Below, piece by piece: positions 47,800 through 58,992 of a stretch of 64,000 nucleotides of DNA. The number at the start of each line of letters is the position of its first letter. The first letter of the stretch is position 1. This DNA comes from Panagrolaimus kolymaensis (taxonomy: Eukaryota; Nematoda; Chromadorea; Rhabditida; Panagrolaimidae). Both the position numbers and the translations under genes were made by a program. The notes under the pieces were generated by a model. The model did not search any database, was not told the DNA's origin, and saw nothing but the letters and a program-made list of their open reading frames with translations. Location: NCBI GenBank assembly GCA_028622995.1, contig JAJQJQ010000017.1, positions 1,860,001 to 1,924,000 on the forward strand, read 5' to 3'.

Positions 47800-50700
47800 A
47801 CATCATTCATTCGCACGTTTTTTTGAGACGGTGAGCGGTCGCTCGCTTCATTGTTCTCTTAAATAACTTTATGCTAATTTGCATGGATGCAAGTTGGTAT
47901 AAAGTGTACGAATTGAAGATACCTTTCCACCATACAGTAGCGTGTACGGAAAGGGAATAATTAGCTAAACCTAACTAACAAATGACACCACTAACAAGAA
48001 GACTGATTGCAATGACATACAACTGCAGATCCATCTCAACCGCTGATCGATTCCAATCGTTTCAAAATGAACTTTCAAAATTGAAGAAATTTGATATTCT
48101 TGGTCTTGCTGAAACATGGAAAATTGGTCAAACATGTGAACAACTCTCATCTGGATACTTCATGTACAATAGTGGTAAGTCTGTTTTTGGCTATTCTGGT
48201 GTTGCTCTTTTGATTTGTCCTGAACTTAACAAGAAAATAATTGGTGTTAAATACATTTCTGATCGACTGATCCAAATCCTTTTCAAACTTCGTGGAGGTA
48301 AGACATTCCGGGTTACCCAAGTCTATGCTCCTCAAAGTGGACGCGGCGAAGAAGAATATGAAATGTTCCTTTCTCAACTTGAAGATGCTCTTTCTGGTCG
48401 TGTAACTTATGAATTGATTCTTGGTGATTTTAATGCGTCGACTGGTCTTGGTGAAGCTGGTGAAAACTATATCGGTAAGTTCTCTTTTGACTCTCGAAAT
48501 GAACATGGTCAACTCTTATACAACTTCTGTGAATCAAATGAGCTGTACCTTATGAACACATACTTCAAAAAAGGACGAAACCGAAGATGGACCTGGCATT
48601 CACCAAATGGAAAAACAACAAAAGAAATCGACTACATTCTCACTAAAAAGAAATCAATCGTTCAAGATGTAACAGTGCTTAATAGATTCTCTGGTAGTGA
48701 TCATCGTATGGTTCGTGCTATGATAAACATTCCAATAAAGAAATATGCTCGTTCTCAACCATGTAACTTTGTCACTCCTGATTATGATAAATCGCTGCTC
48801 ATCTTCTCTATGAATGAACAACTGAAAACACTTCCAACTGCTACAAATCCTAAAGTTGAACTAGAACAAATCAAATCTGCTCTCATAACAAGTTCAAAAG
48901 TAAGCTCTTATCAACCTGTTTTATTTTCTAGACTCTCACAAACAACTCTTGATCTTATGGAACAACGTCGTGAAATGAAACATGGTTTGACTGATGCTCG
49001 TCATGCTCTTGTAGAATATTCTGAACTTTGTAAACTGGTCCGTAAATCCGTTAAAAATGATCTCATTAGTCATTATATAAACGTGATGGAACGGGCTATC
49101 CAAGACAACCGACTGAAACGTGGTCGCTCTGAAATGATCCAAAGACGGAATCAAATGGTCCAACTGACTCGATCGGATGGTACTGTCACTGAAACTGTTG
49201 CTGAACTCATGGATGTCATCGTTCAATTCTATGAAAAACTCTATGTATCTCGAGATGGGAACTATGTTCATGTTCGTGATCCAGAAGTTTCAATTGCGGA
49301 AATTACTCCTGATGAACTTATCTCTGCTGCTCGTCGAATGAAGGCTAACACTGCTCCTGGCGCCGACAATATTCCATCAAAAGCTGTCAAAACAACAATT
49401 TCAAGTTTTGCTATAAGACTTGCTGATGCTCTAAATGGATTACTACTCGGAAACAATCTGCCTCCTGAACTACTTCATTCGAAAACCATCTTGCTTCCCA
49501 AGAAAGGAAATAGAAACAATATTGAAAACTATCGTCCTATTTCACTACTTCCTGTCTTGTATAAGCTGATGACTCGAGTACTTACTCAACGTGTAATGGA
49601 TGCTGCTGAAACTTCTGGTGCTCTTCCTCCTCAACAAGCTGGATTCCGAAGATGTTACTCAACTATTGATCATATACATACCGCAAATCAACTATTTGAA
49701 AAGTGTCGTGAGTTCAATTTGCCTCTTTTTGTTGTTTTTATTGACTTCAAAAAAGCATTTGACTCCATTGAACTTTCTGCTCTATGGAATGTTCTTCAAA
49801 AATTTGGTATTGATCCTGGTACAATTGAAATCATCAAAATGATCTATGCTGGTGGTACATCAAGTATAAATATTGGCTCTTCATCTATCAACATCAATGT
49901 CCAAAAAGGTGTAAGACAAGGAGATACGCTCTCGCCTATCCTCTTTGCTCTTACCCTTCAAACTGCTCTTGATCTTGTCAACTGGAATGCTGGAATCAAC
50001 ATCAATGGAAAAAAACTAGGATATCTCACTTTTGCTGATGACATCATGCTATGCTCTCATTCATTGGAAGGTCTCCAATGTTTGCTCAACCAAGTCGCTG
50101 GAACTTCTGCTACTGTTGGACTCGAAATCAACGTCGATAAAACAAAGTGGATGACTAATGCGAATACTCCTGATGGAACTTTACTTCTTGATGATCTACA
50201 AGTTGAATTGGTAAATGAATTTATATATCTCGGTCAACTGATCTATTGGCCTTCAAAACCAAAACGATTCAACAAAGAAATCTCTCGAAGAATATCTGCC
50301 GGATGGAGCTCTTTCTACAAAGCGAAGAATTTGCTGATGTCAAGAAGAGTCCCAATGAACTTGAAAAGAAAATATCTTCATCAATGTGTGCTTCCTGCCA
50401 TATTGTATGGATGTGAAACCTGGGCTTTGACCAAATCTGAAGAAGATCGTCTTGCTGTAGCTCAACGAAGAATGGAAAGAAGAATGCTAAACGTGAAATT
50501 AATCGATCAACATCCTCGTGAATGGCTTCGTGAAAGAACTGGTCTCAAAGATTTCGTTCATCAAGCAAGAAAAAGAAAATGGAATTATCTTCGTAAACTC
50601 CTGCTGCTTCCTGACAATCGATGGAATCGTTTACTGACTGAATGGAAACCTGCTGGCAAGAGACCTCTTGGACGTCCTCCAACTCGCTGGATTGATGACA

Positions 50701-50846
50701 TTATGAAACATACTCAAGAAAAAAATTCCCAACGTCTCAATGTCATTGCTTTGTCTGATTCGTGGTGTCGTTTGTTAGAATCTTTCGTCCTTCGAGACAG
50801 ATAAAAGATAATAAATAAAATAAATAAATAAAATAAAATAAAATAA
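47800..50846 (+). mobile_element. RTE-clade non-LTR retrotransposon, apparently intact
   Basis: About 3.05 kb. A 180-bp leader containing the inverted GAGCGGTCGCTCGC precedes one uninterrupted frame. The 3' UTR is only about 40 bp and consists of A/T simple repeats (AATAAATAAAATAAAATAAA), the usual RTE tail. Exact 9-bp direct repeats ATCTAAATG flank it. Intact frame plus exact duplication indicate a recent insertion. Base composition and Gln/Thr-rich codon choice are somewhat less AT-rich than surrounding spacers. Confidence 0.85.
47982..50804 (+). CDS. RTE endonuclease-reverse transcriptase
   Basis: 940 residues, single frame. Apurinic-type endonuclease at residues about 5-245 (MTYNCRSIS, DILGLAETW, ELILGDFNAST, GSDHRMVRAM hold the catalytic Glu/Asp/His pattern). 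Reverse transcriptase at about 490-760: LLPKKGNRNNIENYRPISLL, PPQQAGFRRCYSTIDHI, FVVFIDFKKAFDSIE, GVRQGDTLSPILFAL, catalytic LTFADDIMLC near residue 684. C-terminal RTE signature: YGCETWALTKSEEDRL, AQRRMERRMLNV, WLRERTGLKDF, GRPPTRWIDDI. No ORF1, no RNase H, as usual for RTE. No stop or frameshift seen. Confidence 0.95.
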   Translation: MTPLTRRLIAMTYNCRSISTADRFQSFQNELSKLKKFDILGLAETWKIGQTCEQLSSGYFMYNSGKSVFGYSGVALLICPELNKKIIGVKYISDRLIQILFKLRGGKTFRVTQVYAPQSGRGEEEYEMFLSQLEDALSGRVTYELILGDFNASTGLGEAGENYIGKFSFDSRNEHGQLLYNFCESNELYLMNTYFKKGRNRRWTWHSPNGKTTKEIDYILTKKKSIVQDVTVLNRFSGSDHRMVRAMINIPIKKYARSQPCNFVTPDYDKSLLIFSMNEQLKTLPTATNPKVELEQIKSALITSSKVSSYQPVLFSRLSQTTLDLMEQRREMKHGLTDARHALVEYSELCKLVRKSVKNDLISHYINVMERAIQDNRLKRGRSEMIQRRNQMVQLTRSDGTVTETVAELMDVIVQFYEKLYVSRDGNYVHVRDPEVSIAEITPDELISAARRMKANTAPGADNIPSKAVKTTISSFAIRLADALNGLLLGNNLPPELLHSKTILLPKKGNRNNIENYRPISLLPVLYKLMTRVLTQRVMDAAETSGALPPQQAGFRRCYSTIDHIHTANQLFEKCREFNLPLFVVFIDFKKAFDSIELSALWNVLQKFGIDPGTIEIIKMIYAGGTSSINIGSSSININVQKGVRQGDTLSPILFALTLQTALDLVNWNAGININGKKLGYLTFADDIMLCSHSLEGLQCLLNQVAGTSATVGLEINVDKTKWMTNANTPDGTLLLDDLQVELVNEFIYLGQLIYWPSKPKRFNKEISRRISAGWSSFYKAKNLLMSRRVPMNLKRKYLHQCVLPAILYGCETWALTKSEEDRLAVAQRRMERRMLNVKLIDQHPREWLRERTGLKDFVHQARKRKWNYLRKLLLLPDNRWNRLLTEWKPAGKRPLGRPPTRWIDDIMKHTQEKNSQRLNVIALSDSWCRLLESFVLRDR

Positions 50847-50855
50847 ATCTAAATG
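50847..50855 (+). repeat. Right target-site duplication of RTE
   Basis: ATCTAAATG, matching 47791-47799, immediately after the ATAAA-rich tail. Confidence 0.6.
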
Positions 50856-51076
50856 TCAAATCCGAATGGATTTGTTCTTTGATTTAGAAAGAAAGAATGC
50901 ACGCTATAATTTAAATTTATTTATTATAACTGTGATTTTAGAAGCACTTTTATTTTCATAAAAAATAATAACGTTGATTCATCAAACTTTCAACTCTTTA
51001 ATAAAATACCCAAAAGCAAAATTAACAATACAAAAAATAAATTAATAAAATTTAATCATTGCGTTAATATAAATAT

Positions 51077-53442
51077 TTACACATTTGCAACTTCTTCAAA
51101 CGAGGATGTTTCCTCTTTATTTTGGAAAATTTTGAGTGATGAAAAGTTTTTATCGAGGATATCTGACAAAATCGCGCATTCTTCATCATAAGTTTCTTCA
51201 CAAAGTGGCAAGACCTGAAGAGAGAGAAAAAAACATTTCAATTTTACTCCCAAATAATAAAACTAAAATAAACCTGTGAAACGATAAATTGACAAGTGAG
51301 AGAATGAACATTAAGGGCTGAACTTGGGCTACCTGAAGCTGCAGCGGATTCTCGAACCTTTTCACCCGAAACCACGAGAAATGAAAGGAATTCCTTCCAA
51401 AGTTTTTCAATAAAATTATCACACAATGTATCCAAATGAGAAATATGAAGGATTCCAAGATCTCTGCTAAGGCCATGTGCAACACGAGAAAAATGACAAG
51501 CGGATGATGCAAGGCTAAGAGAATAACGAGGGGCAACCGCTACAGCCCAATCAATGGAAAGCTCAAGATCTGACATTTCTTCGAGATATCGATTTAAAGC
51601 CAATTCTGATTCCAAATTATATGGACGCCATTTTTCTTCCTTAAAAAATATTTTAAAATATTTATTTCTAAAGTATTAAAAAAGCTTGCCGAAATTCTAA
51701 GTTTAATTGATTCATAAATATTTGAAAAGTTTGATTCAAGAGCTGTTTGTAAGCTTGGTGCAAGAAGGCGATGAACTTCAAAACTCAAATCAATTCCAGC
51801 TTCGGCAAGACAGCGACATTGTTCGAGAAGGATTCTCCAAGTATGAGCAAGAACCGCCATCGTAGGAGCAACTTCAATGACATTTCGTCGAACAAGATTT
51901 AAAAGTAATTTAAGTTCGCTTGAAGCAAATTGAAGCATTAAGCAGAGATTTCTGTGAGTTCTGGCAGAATTTGCAACATCAAGGATTCCATTAACAAAAA
52001 GGGTAGAAACTTGTTTTACATATGATAAAGGTTCTTCACTAACCGCAAGTTCACCAGCTGCTTGTCGAAGAGCTTTACTCCTTCGTTTAAGGAATAAATC
52101 CATTGCATATGTTGCTCTATTAAGACTTGAAAGCAAATCCATATTTCGATGAAGAACTTGCGATCCACCATGAAGAGCGCCAGGGCTGCGTATTTCATCA
52201 CTCAACATTTTTACAACCATTCGTTCAATTGCAGTCCATTTTGAATTTACAGTAGAATCTTTACAATTAACGCCTTTAAAATCATTTATCATTTCAACCG
52301 CTTGTTCCATATCTCGCTTTGAAATAACATCTTGAATATCATTATAAAGATCAATGCAATATTGAATATCTTCAACTGCAGTTTCTTCAACATTTTCAGG
52401 TTCTGAGTCTTCACTAATTCCAGCTGCAACACCTCGACTTTTTGAAGATAAAGTGCCTTGTCCAGCAACGGAACGTCTTTTGGCTGCAAATTATAAAATT
52501 CTACTAAGAAAAACACAAAAATGTTAAATTTTCAACCTCGTATGGTAGCTTGTCTAACAAGAGAATGCTCCTGTTGTTGTCGTCTTTTGGCATGCTCAAT
52601 TCCCTCAAACCATTCTCGCTTCATTCGAGCACTTTCACATTTAACATAAAGTTGTTCGGGAAATATTAGCAATTGCAAAATTTGATCTCCAGTAGTTTGA
52701 GATCCCGCAGTTCTTTTAACATTTACTACAGCTAAACTATCCAAGGTATGTACAGAATGAAGTTGAAATCGATATTTGCTATTATCGGAAGGAAATCCAA
52801 TGATTAACTTATCAGAAAGTAATACAAGCATAATGGGATGTAAAGCTTCCATGGTACTTCCATCAAGTAAAGTCATATCACTATGAAATAAAATACGATC
52901 AGTGTCGTTTAAATTATTCAAAACTGCAGCAATGCCATCCATTTTTTGCATTAATGATTGTAAAAGACTTTGAGAAGAATTGGATGATGATGATGTATTT
53001 GTTGTAATTGCAGTTGCCCTTTTATCTGGTTCAACTTTAGCAATCATAGATTCAATTAAATTTTTTTGGTCAACTAAAAATGTGTTGAGTTGATAAATCT
53101 CCCTTTCAAGTTCTAAAAAATGTTAAGGTTCTTTTATATATATATAAATTTAAATTAAATCTATTACGTGCAACTTCTTTTGAAGTATCAATAAACTGTC
53201 GATATCGTTCAAAAACGATATCTTTGATTGCTTCAGATGATGTTGCATCTTTTGCAGTAAGCAACGATCGAAGCTTTTGAAGCTTTGCAACTTCATCACC
53301 GCCTTTGACGCTTCTCAAAAATTCGTTAACATCTAAAAATTCCAATTTAAAAAATGGAAACTTTGAGAAATATTTATTAAAACATACATTCTGCTGCATT
53401 AAAATTATTTGATAATAAATAATTATCTTCGTTGTTACTCAT
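51077..53442 (-). CDS. EXOC8: Exocyst complex component 8 (EXO84)
   Basis: Subunit of the exocyst, which tethers secretory vesicles to the plasma membrane; in animals also binds Ral. About 700 residues (human 725). Exon 1 starts MSNNEDNYLLSNNFNAAE at 53442. N-terminus YVNEFLRSVKGGDEVAKLQK, Vps51/EXO84-type helix; then a PH domain (LFHSDMTLLDG, IMLVLLSDKLIIGF, SVHTLDSLAVVNV, ARMKREWFEGIEHAKRR); then the EXO84 C-terminal helical bundle (AVEDIQYCIDLYNDIQDVI, FLKRRSKALRQAAGELAV, YVKQVSTLFVNGILDVA, HIWRILLEQCRCLAEAG-like). Introns near 53341-53386, 53116-53165, 52488-52538, 51645-51690 and 51217-51272. Ends EEVANV. Same orientation as nothing nearby; RTE lies just downstream. Confidence 0.92.
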
Positions 53443-53713
53443 AGTTTTTAAAGGTTAAAAGCTTTAACACATTCAAAAAGGCACGCAAAAAAATAAAATT
53501 GTATCAATCTGACCCAAACCCAAATTTGATCTTAAAACGATTGTTTGAAGTGCGTGACTTACTAGCAGCAAATATGCCGAAATATTTGCCGCGTTTTTAT
53601 TTTTCGCTTAATCCAATACGATTGTAATCTTTTTCACTACTTTACCTACTTATTATTATCTCATAATAAAATTTTTAGGTAAAAAGATTTATTACTGATA
53701 TAAATTTTTAACG

Positions 53714-56098
53714 ATGGCAGATAATAAGCAGTTTAAAGTGAATGATCTCGTTTGGGCAAAAATTCGCGGTTATCCTATGTGGCCAGCAAAGGTTTTTTTA
53801 AACAAAAATTTGATTATTAATCATATATTTAATGAAGTGATTTTTAGGTCAGTGAAGCAGGAAATAGATATTGTGTGACATTTTTTGGTACGCACGAAAC
53901 AGGAATTTTGAAAGCAGCCGATCTTTGCGATTACCTCGAAAATAGACATTTGTATGAAACAAAAAATAAGAAGCCTGAATTTGCTAACGCTGTGCAAGAA
54001 ATTAGAACAGAAGCTGGAATACCGCCTGATGAGGATGGTGCAACGACATCACAAGGTACTCAACCAACTCAAACGACAACAACGAATTCATCATCATTTG
54101 GTCGAATAAGAAAACCAAGCGCTCGAATATGTGATAAAGATTTTGTGCCTTCTGGAATGATACCGCTTCGAAAACGGCAAAATAGTAATTCCATAAATTT
54201 TGATTTTCATTCATTTGATAGACCTCGAACTGATAGCACAGGATCTATTTTTGGAACAAAACGAACGAAGGGACCTAGCATAACGGGTGAAATAGGAGAA
54301 TTTGATCTTTTTCACGTATGTTTGAAGTTAAAATAGACGATTATTTTATTAACTAAATTTTAGGCAAGTACGCTGCTACAAGGTGATTTGGGAAATCTTT
54401 TAGATAATTTTGAAAGCGATGCAAGCATGAATTATACTCGTCGTCGAAGAAGAACAACTTCAAAAATATTGGATGATATATTAAGTGGATCGCGAGAACG
54501 AAACTATTCAACATCTTCACATAATGGCACTGATTTAAAGTTTGTAAATCATTTTATTTTTATTAGGTTAACATCATATTTTTAGAATTCCAACTGATGG
54601 TAGTGGCTTGATGGATATCTTTGAATCTGCTGGATCTATCCTAAATCCTTCTGATTTTTATAATGCTATAGACCAATTACCCAGTGAAGAATCAGGTACA
54701 TTTTAAACTATTGTCTTATCATTTGACGAAAAATATTTTAGATAGACCTCAAACTCCAGAAACAATTCAGCCTATGCCACATAATAATCACTTATGTCCT
54801 AAATGCTCAATGCCTCAAAAATTTGTTGATTTTTCGTGGAAGTAGGGTATTTGTTTAAATCTTGCAAATAACTTTGTTTTCTTTTTCAGATGTCCTAATA
54901 ATTCATGCTTAGCTAATGGAGAAATAAAAACTGAATTTGAAGATCTTGAAAGTTTCTTCGATACTGGAAAAGTTAACAAAATGGAACGAAGCGTGTTTAG
55001 TCATAAACCAACTAAAGTCAAAAAGAAAAAGAGCATTGCTGAAGCAGAAAAAGCAAACGAAAATGTCTTATCGAAAAAGTTGGGACGTCCTCGATCTTAG
55101 TAAGTTTCATCTTTTTAGTTTTTGGATTATAATTAATTTGGTAGTTTTAGCAAAGTTGAAAATACGCCGGCAGTACAATCCAATGGCGTTCGATTATGCA
55201 TTTTCTGTAATGGCCATGTAAGACCGCAAATGTGTGGAGGTAATTTTATATTTTATTCGTGGTTTTGGATTAGCTTATAGTATTCGAAAATTTCAGGAAA
55301 CAAACATCGATGGCGGTGTGTCGATAAAAGATGTCGAAAATGGTATGGATGGGTAAGTTAATATAGCACAGTAATAAATTGTATGAATTTCTCTGTTTAG
55401 GTTCGAAGCAATGAAGAGATTCCAAAAGATCTTGGCAAAAAAGGAAGATGGAAGGACTTAGTATTGAAAGTTCAAGGCCATACAGAAGATGGAAAGCTAG
55501 TTCAGATGATGCCACCACCTGATGATGTAAGCTTTTACTAACTTTTCTATTTTCTTTACATATTCTATTTAGCCTCGTGATGAAGAACGGGCCGCTGAAG
55601 AATTAAAAGCAAAGCGCGTAAAGAAGAAAAAATTGGGAGTAACTATCCAAAGACGTATGTTTTTTTCTTTTTAAAAAAGTTATTACACATTAATGATTAA
55701 TTTTAGCGCTTTCACCATTAACCGACGAACAGATTGCTTATGTTCCAACAAATATGGAATCGAGGGCTCATTGGTGGCGTCCTGATCGAAAAAGAACTGA
55801 ACCATCGCCTGAACGAGAATTTGAACCAACAAACATGGACTTTGCTGCTGTTTCAAGAATTGCTGAACAATCTTTTCGCGCCAATGCTATTTTAACTAAA
55901 TCAATGTCCGCTGCAGGCCAAACAACAGCTGATGCTGGAACAATGCGAGGTTTTACTGATATTATGCTTGATACTGCTTTTGGTACAATTGGACCTATTT
56001 TATCTCTAACAGCAAATATACCTCATATGGATAATAATCCTGATTTACGAAAAAAATTGTTTAATTCTTTTGAACTATTACCTGTCATCAATCCTTGA
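53714..56098 (+). CDS. PWWP-domain chromatin protein with two Cys-rich zinc-binding-like motifs
   Basis: About 640 residues. PWWP domain at the N-terminus: FKVNDLVWAKIRGYPMWPAK then NRYCVTFFGTHETGILKAAD, the aromatic-cage methyl-lysine reader found in HDGF and NSD proteins. A Ser/Thr-rich, basic middle follows (RKPSARICDKDFVPSGMIPL; YTRRRRRTTSKILDDI). Then CPKCSMPQKFVDFSWKCPNN-SC and, after a KKKKS basic stretch and a GRPRS AT-hook-like core, CIFCNGHVRPQMCGGNKHRW-RCVDKRC. C-terminal REFEPTNMDFAAVSRIAEQS helical part. I do not recognise the Cys motifs. About ten short introns. Start ATG 53714, 35 nt after an ATTTTTAG acceptor. Confidence 0.8.
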
Positions 56099-56212
56099 TA
56101 CATTTTGATCAATTTTTAGTTTTTATTGTTTTAATTTTTAATTTTTCATTTTGTTTTATTTTGATTATTATTGTTGATTTATAAATTTTAATAAAAAAAA
56201 ATTCAAAAACAA

Positions 56213-57054
56213 TCAAATTTTTTCTATTTCTCTCAACCAACGATTAGCGTAACTTGATGTATGTGGCCTAAAAAACAATATCTTATTGCGTTTTTTTCTT
56301 CATAGAGAACTCACTTATGAACAATTTTCCCATTGCCAAATGTATAAGTTACGGTTACGGTCCTTTCCGAATTTGTTTTTGGTGCATCAATATTAAAGTA
56401 AACATCGTTTGTTTTACCACTGGGCGATCTCCAACAAACACAGTAGCGAAGCCTTTGAGATTGTGAATATCCAGTATGACCGACATAATTGACAAAGTAA
56501 TTCAATAAAGGGCTGTAATTCCACGTCTTAAAATACTTTTAATTATTTATGACCCATTCTTTTAATATTACCTTTTCAATGAATTCAATAATCTTTTGCC
56601 GTCCAATTTCGGGAGTTAAATATTTCGCTTGTGGCCATTTTATTGCTTCAATTCGCGGAAACGTCACTGTTTTTTGTAATTGATTAACGACTGCATTTCT
56701 TCGATAACTTACTCTTTGAATATCCGAGCAAAGCTTTCGTGTTGGAGATGGAGGACTACTGTCATAACCATAAAGGGATGTAGTACTGCGAAAAATGGGT
56801 CTACGATGATGGCTGCTGGCTCGTGAGCTAAAAACTCTGTCATAGCTTGGCAAATCAGGATCTGGAGGATTAAAAAAGGATTCAGATGAAGCGCTTGAAA
56901 CCAAAGTTGGAGAGCTTCTTGCTGAAGATTCGACTGAATCATCGCATAATGAAGCAATTGGTGGTACAGCTAAATTCCGAAGTAATGCTTGGTGAAGAAG
57001 CTCTTGAATAATTGAGCGTGCAAGAATGTTTGATAAAGTCAACCGCGTTTCCAT
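56213..57054 (-). CDS. Uncharacterised protein with Ser-rich N-terminus and conserved-looking C-terminal domain
   Basis: Three exons (56572-57054, 56315-56526, 56213-56267) give 750 nt, 249 residues. The N-terminus METRLTLSNILARSIIQELL is helical, followed by a Ser/Pro-rich stretch (SSARSSPTLVSSASSESFFN). The C-terminal half looks folded: RIEAIKWPQAKYLTPEIGRQ, KTWNYSPLLNYFVNYVGHTG, LRYCVCWRSPSGKTNDVYFN, TVTVTYTFGNGKIVHK, HTSSYANRWLREIEKI. I recognise no family. The last intron rests on a strong GTGAGT donor at 56314 and TTTTTTAG acceptor; without it the protein stops at 56311. Start 293 bp after the syntaxin stop on the same strand. Confidence 0.65.
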
Positions 57055-57346
57055 TGAAGTGTTTTTAGACTAAAGCTACTAAAGTCACATAAGAAAAATG
57101 CACCACCAGAAAATTTGGCAATAAAAGAAAGATCATTCAAGCAAATAATAATTTTATTTTTATTTTCGTACAAGTGAAATCAAACAAGGAAATGTATAAT
57201 AAATACAGCGGGTTAGAAAATATACTAAACATAAAATAAATCACAAAAATAACCGAGAATCGACAGAAAAATAAAGAAATAGATACGCGCATCATCAAAA
57301 ACAAGATTGCCACGACAGTCAAAAACACGTAAGAACAAATGAAAAA

Positions 57347-58241
57347 CTATCGAGCATAAAGATAAAAGAAGAGTAAAAGAATTCCAATTAAGGCAAGACA
57401 AAAGATGCTTAAAATGACCTTCTTTTGGCGAGCTTTGTTTTGATAATCAAGAGCTTGACGAACATTGGAAGCACCTTCATCAACATAAATTGTTGCATGT
57501 TCAACATTAGCTTCAATGCTATCTACCATTTCACCTTGTTCATGAACAATACGAGCCAAATCAGTGAAGATTTCATTTAATTGTTGAATATCCGATTCAA
57601 ATGATATCAAGGCCTGAAGAAAAAGAAAAAAACACTTTAATAGGAATTAACAAAAAGATAAATCAAACCTGTTGACGTTCACGTAATTCAAGCAAATTTT
57701 GTCGATGTTGTTGTTGCATTTGCATTCGAACTTGATCTTGTTCAGGAGGAGATTGGTTGGATAGCATATGATCTTGCACGGTAACATTCTTAATCTTTTC
57801 TTTTTCTTTCGATACAGCAGTTCTTTGAGCTTCTTGAAGACGTTTTAATATTGCAAAATATTCATTCATTAATCTTTCTTTATGAATTCGAAAATCTCTC
57901 TGTAAAACATAATATGTTATGGCGTGAATTAATCCATATGAAAAACACAACTTACATTTGATTTAGCAAGGACATTCAATTGCTTCATCATGGTATTAGT
58001 TTTTGATGAGAGAGTATTGCATTCATGGATAAGGTCATTGAGATATTCTTTGATTCGTTCATGATCATGCGTATCGATTTTATTAACGCCATCTTCAAGC
58101 TTTTGAACTGAAAGAAAAAAAGTTTATGAATCAAAGTTTTATTATAAACAATCAACAAAAAAAGATCATACCATTTTGATTTAAGGTTAAAATGTTATTT
58201 GCGATTGATAAAATCAGGTCATTCCCATCTAATAAGCTCAT
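57347..58241 (-). CDS. Qa-SNARE syntaxin, syntaxin-7/12 type
   Basis: Endosomal t-SNARE. Start ATG 58241 (MSLLDGNDLILSIANNILTL). Habc three-helix region: KLEDGVNKIDTHDHERIKEY, HECNTLSSKTNTMMKQLNVL, RDFRIHKERLMNEYFAILKR. Then a Gln-rich linker (QVRMQMQQQHRQNLLELRER). SNARE motif at the end: LISFESDIQQLNEIFTDLAR, zero-layer Gln in IVHEQGEMVDSIEANVEHAT, and a C-terminal membrane anchor VILSIFCLALIGILLLFFYL with only YAR beyond it. Size (about 250 aa) and loop sequence fit syntaxin-7/12/13 rather than syntaxin-1. Introns near 58110-58172, 57899-57955 and 57615-57669. Confidence 0.88.
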
Positions 58242-58992
58242 GATTCAATAATAAAAGTATTGAAATCAAAAAAACAAAGGACGATAAAAGTAAAAGTTAG
58301 CTGAAGACAAGAAAGTCAGGTTTTCTTTTTCTTTCAATTCCTGTTTTTCAGCGGAGAGAGAGAGAGCGAACAAAAAGAAAAAGTTAAAAACACAGCAGCA
58401 AAAAAAAAGCGCACGCACGCAAGGCTTTTACCACGAATAAAGATTTTGAATGAGTAAGCGAGCAAGGGGCTAAAGCAGCAGATAACTAACTAACTATCAA
58501 CGAAACAATTTCCATTTTTTATGTAACAAAGCTTTTTACAACGCTTATCATTCAATTGTAATATAAAGTAACGGAAAAAAGATTATAATATTGGTAGAAC
58601 GAAAAAAATGTTAAAAGGATTAAAACAAGAAGAAAAAATCATTAATATTATTTGATGGCAATTTTTTTTAAAGCCTAATCTGAAGACTATGAGCTTCTTG
58701 TCCTAACTAGGTATCACCATTTTATCTGATAACAACAGTTTAGTTTGGATAATTTCCAACAAAAAAAGAAGTATCAAAACATATTTCATAGGAATATTCA
58801 TTCAAATGAAAAGAATGGTATTTGGTTGCTATAAAGTTTGCCGTAAAAAATATCTCCAAAGATTAATGAATTATGATGTAAAAAAATTTATTGTAAATAA
58901 GACAAAGCAGTATAAAATCAATAAAATACATGAAATAAATAATAGATTAATATGATGCACATGAGATTCTTAACCGTTTCAAATAAACATAA
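58242..58992. other. Spacer between kinesin 3' end and syntaxin
   Basis: About 750 bp. Next to the syntaxin start is a purine-rich tract with GGAGAGAGAGAGAGCGAAC (58353-58371) and a GCGCACGCACGC patch near 58410. Presumably syntaxin promoter and kinesin 3' UTR. No gene. Confidence 0.4.
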
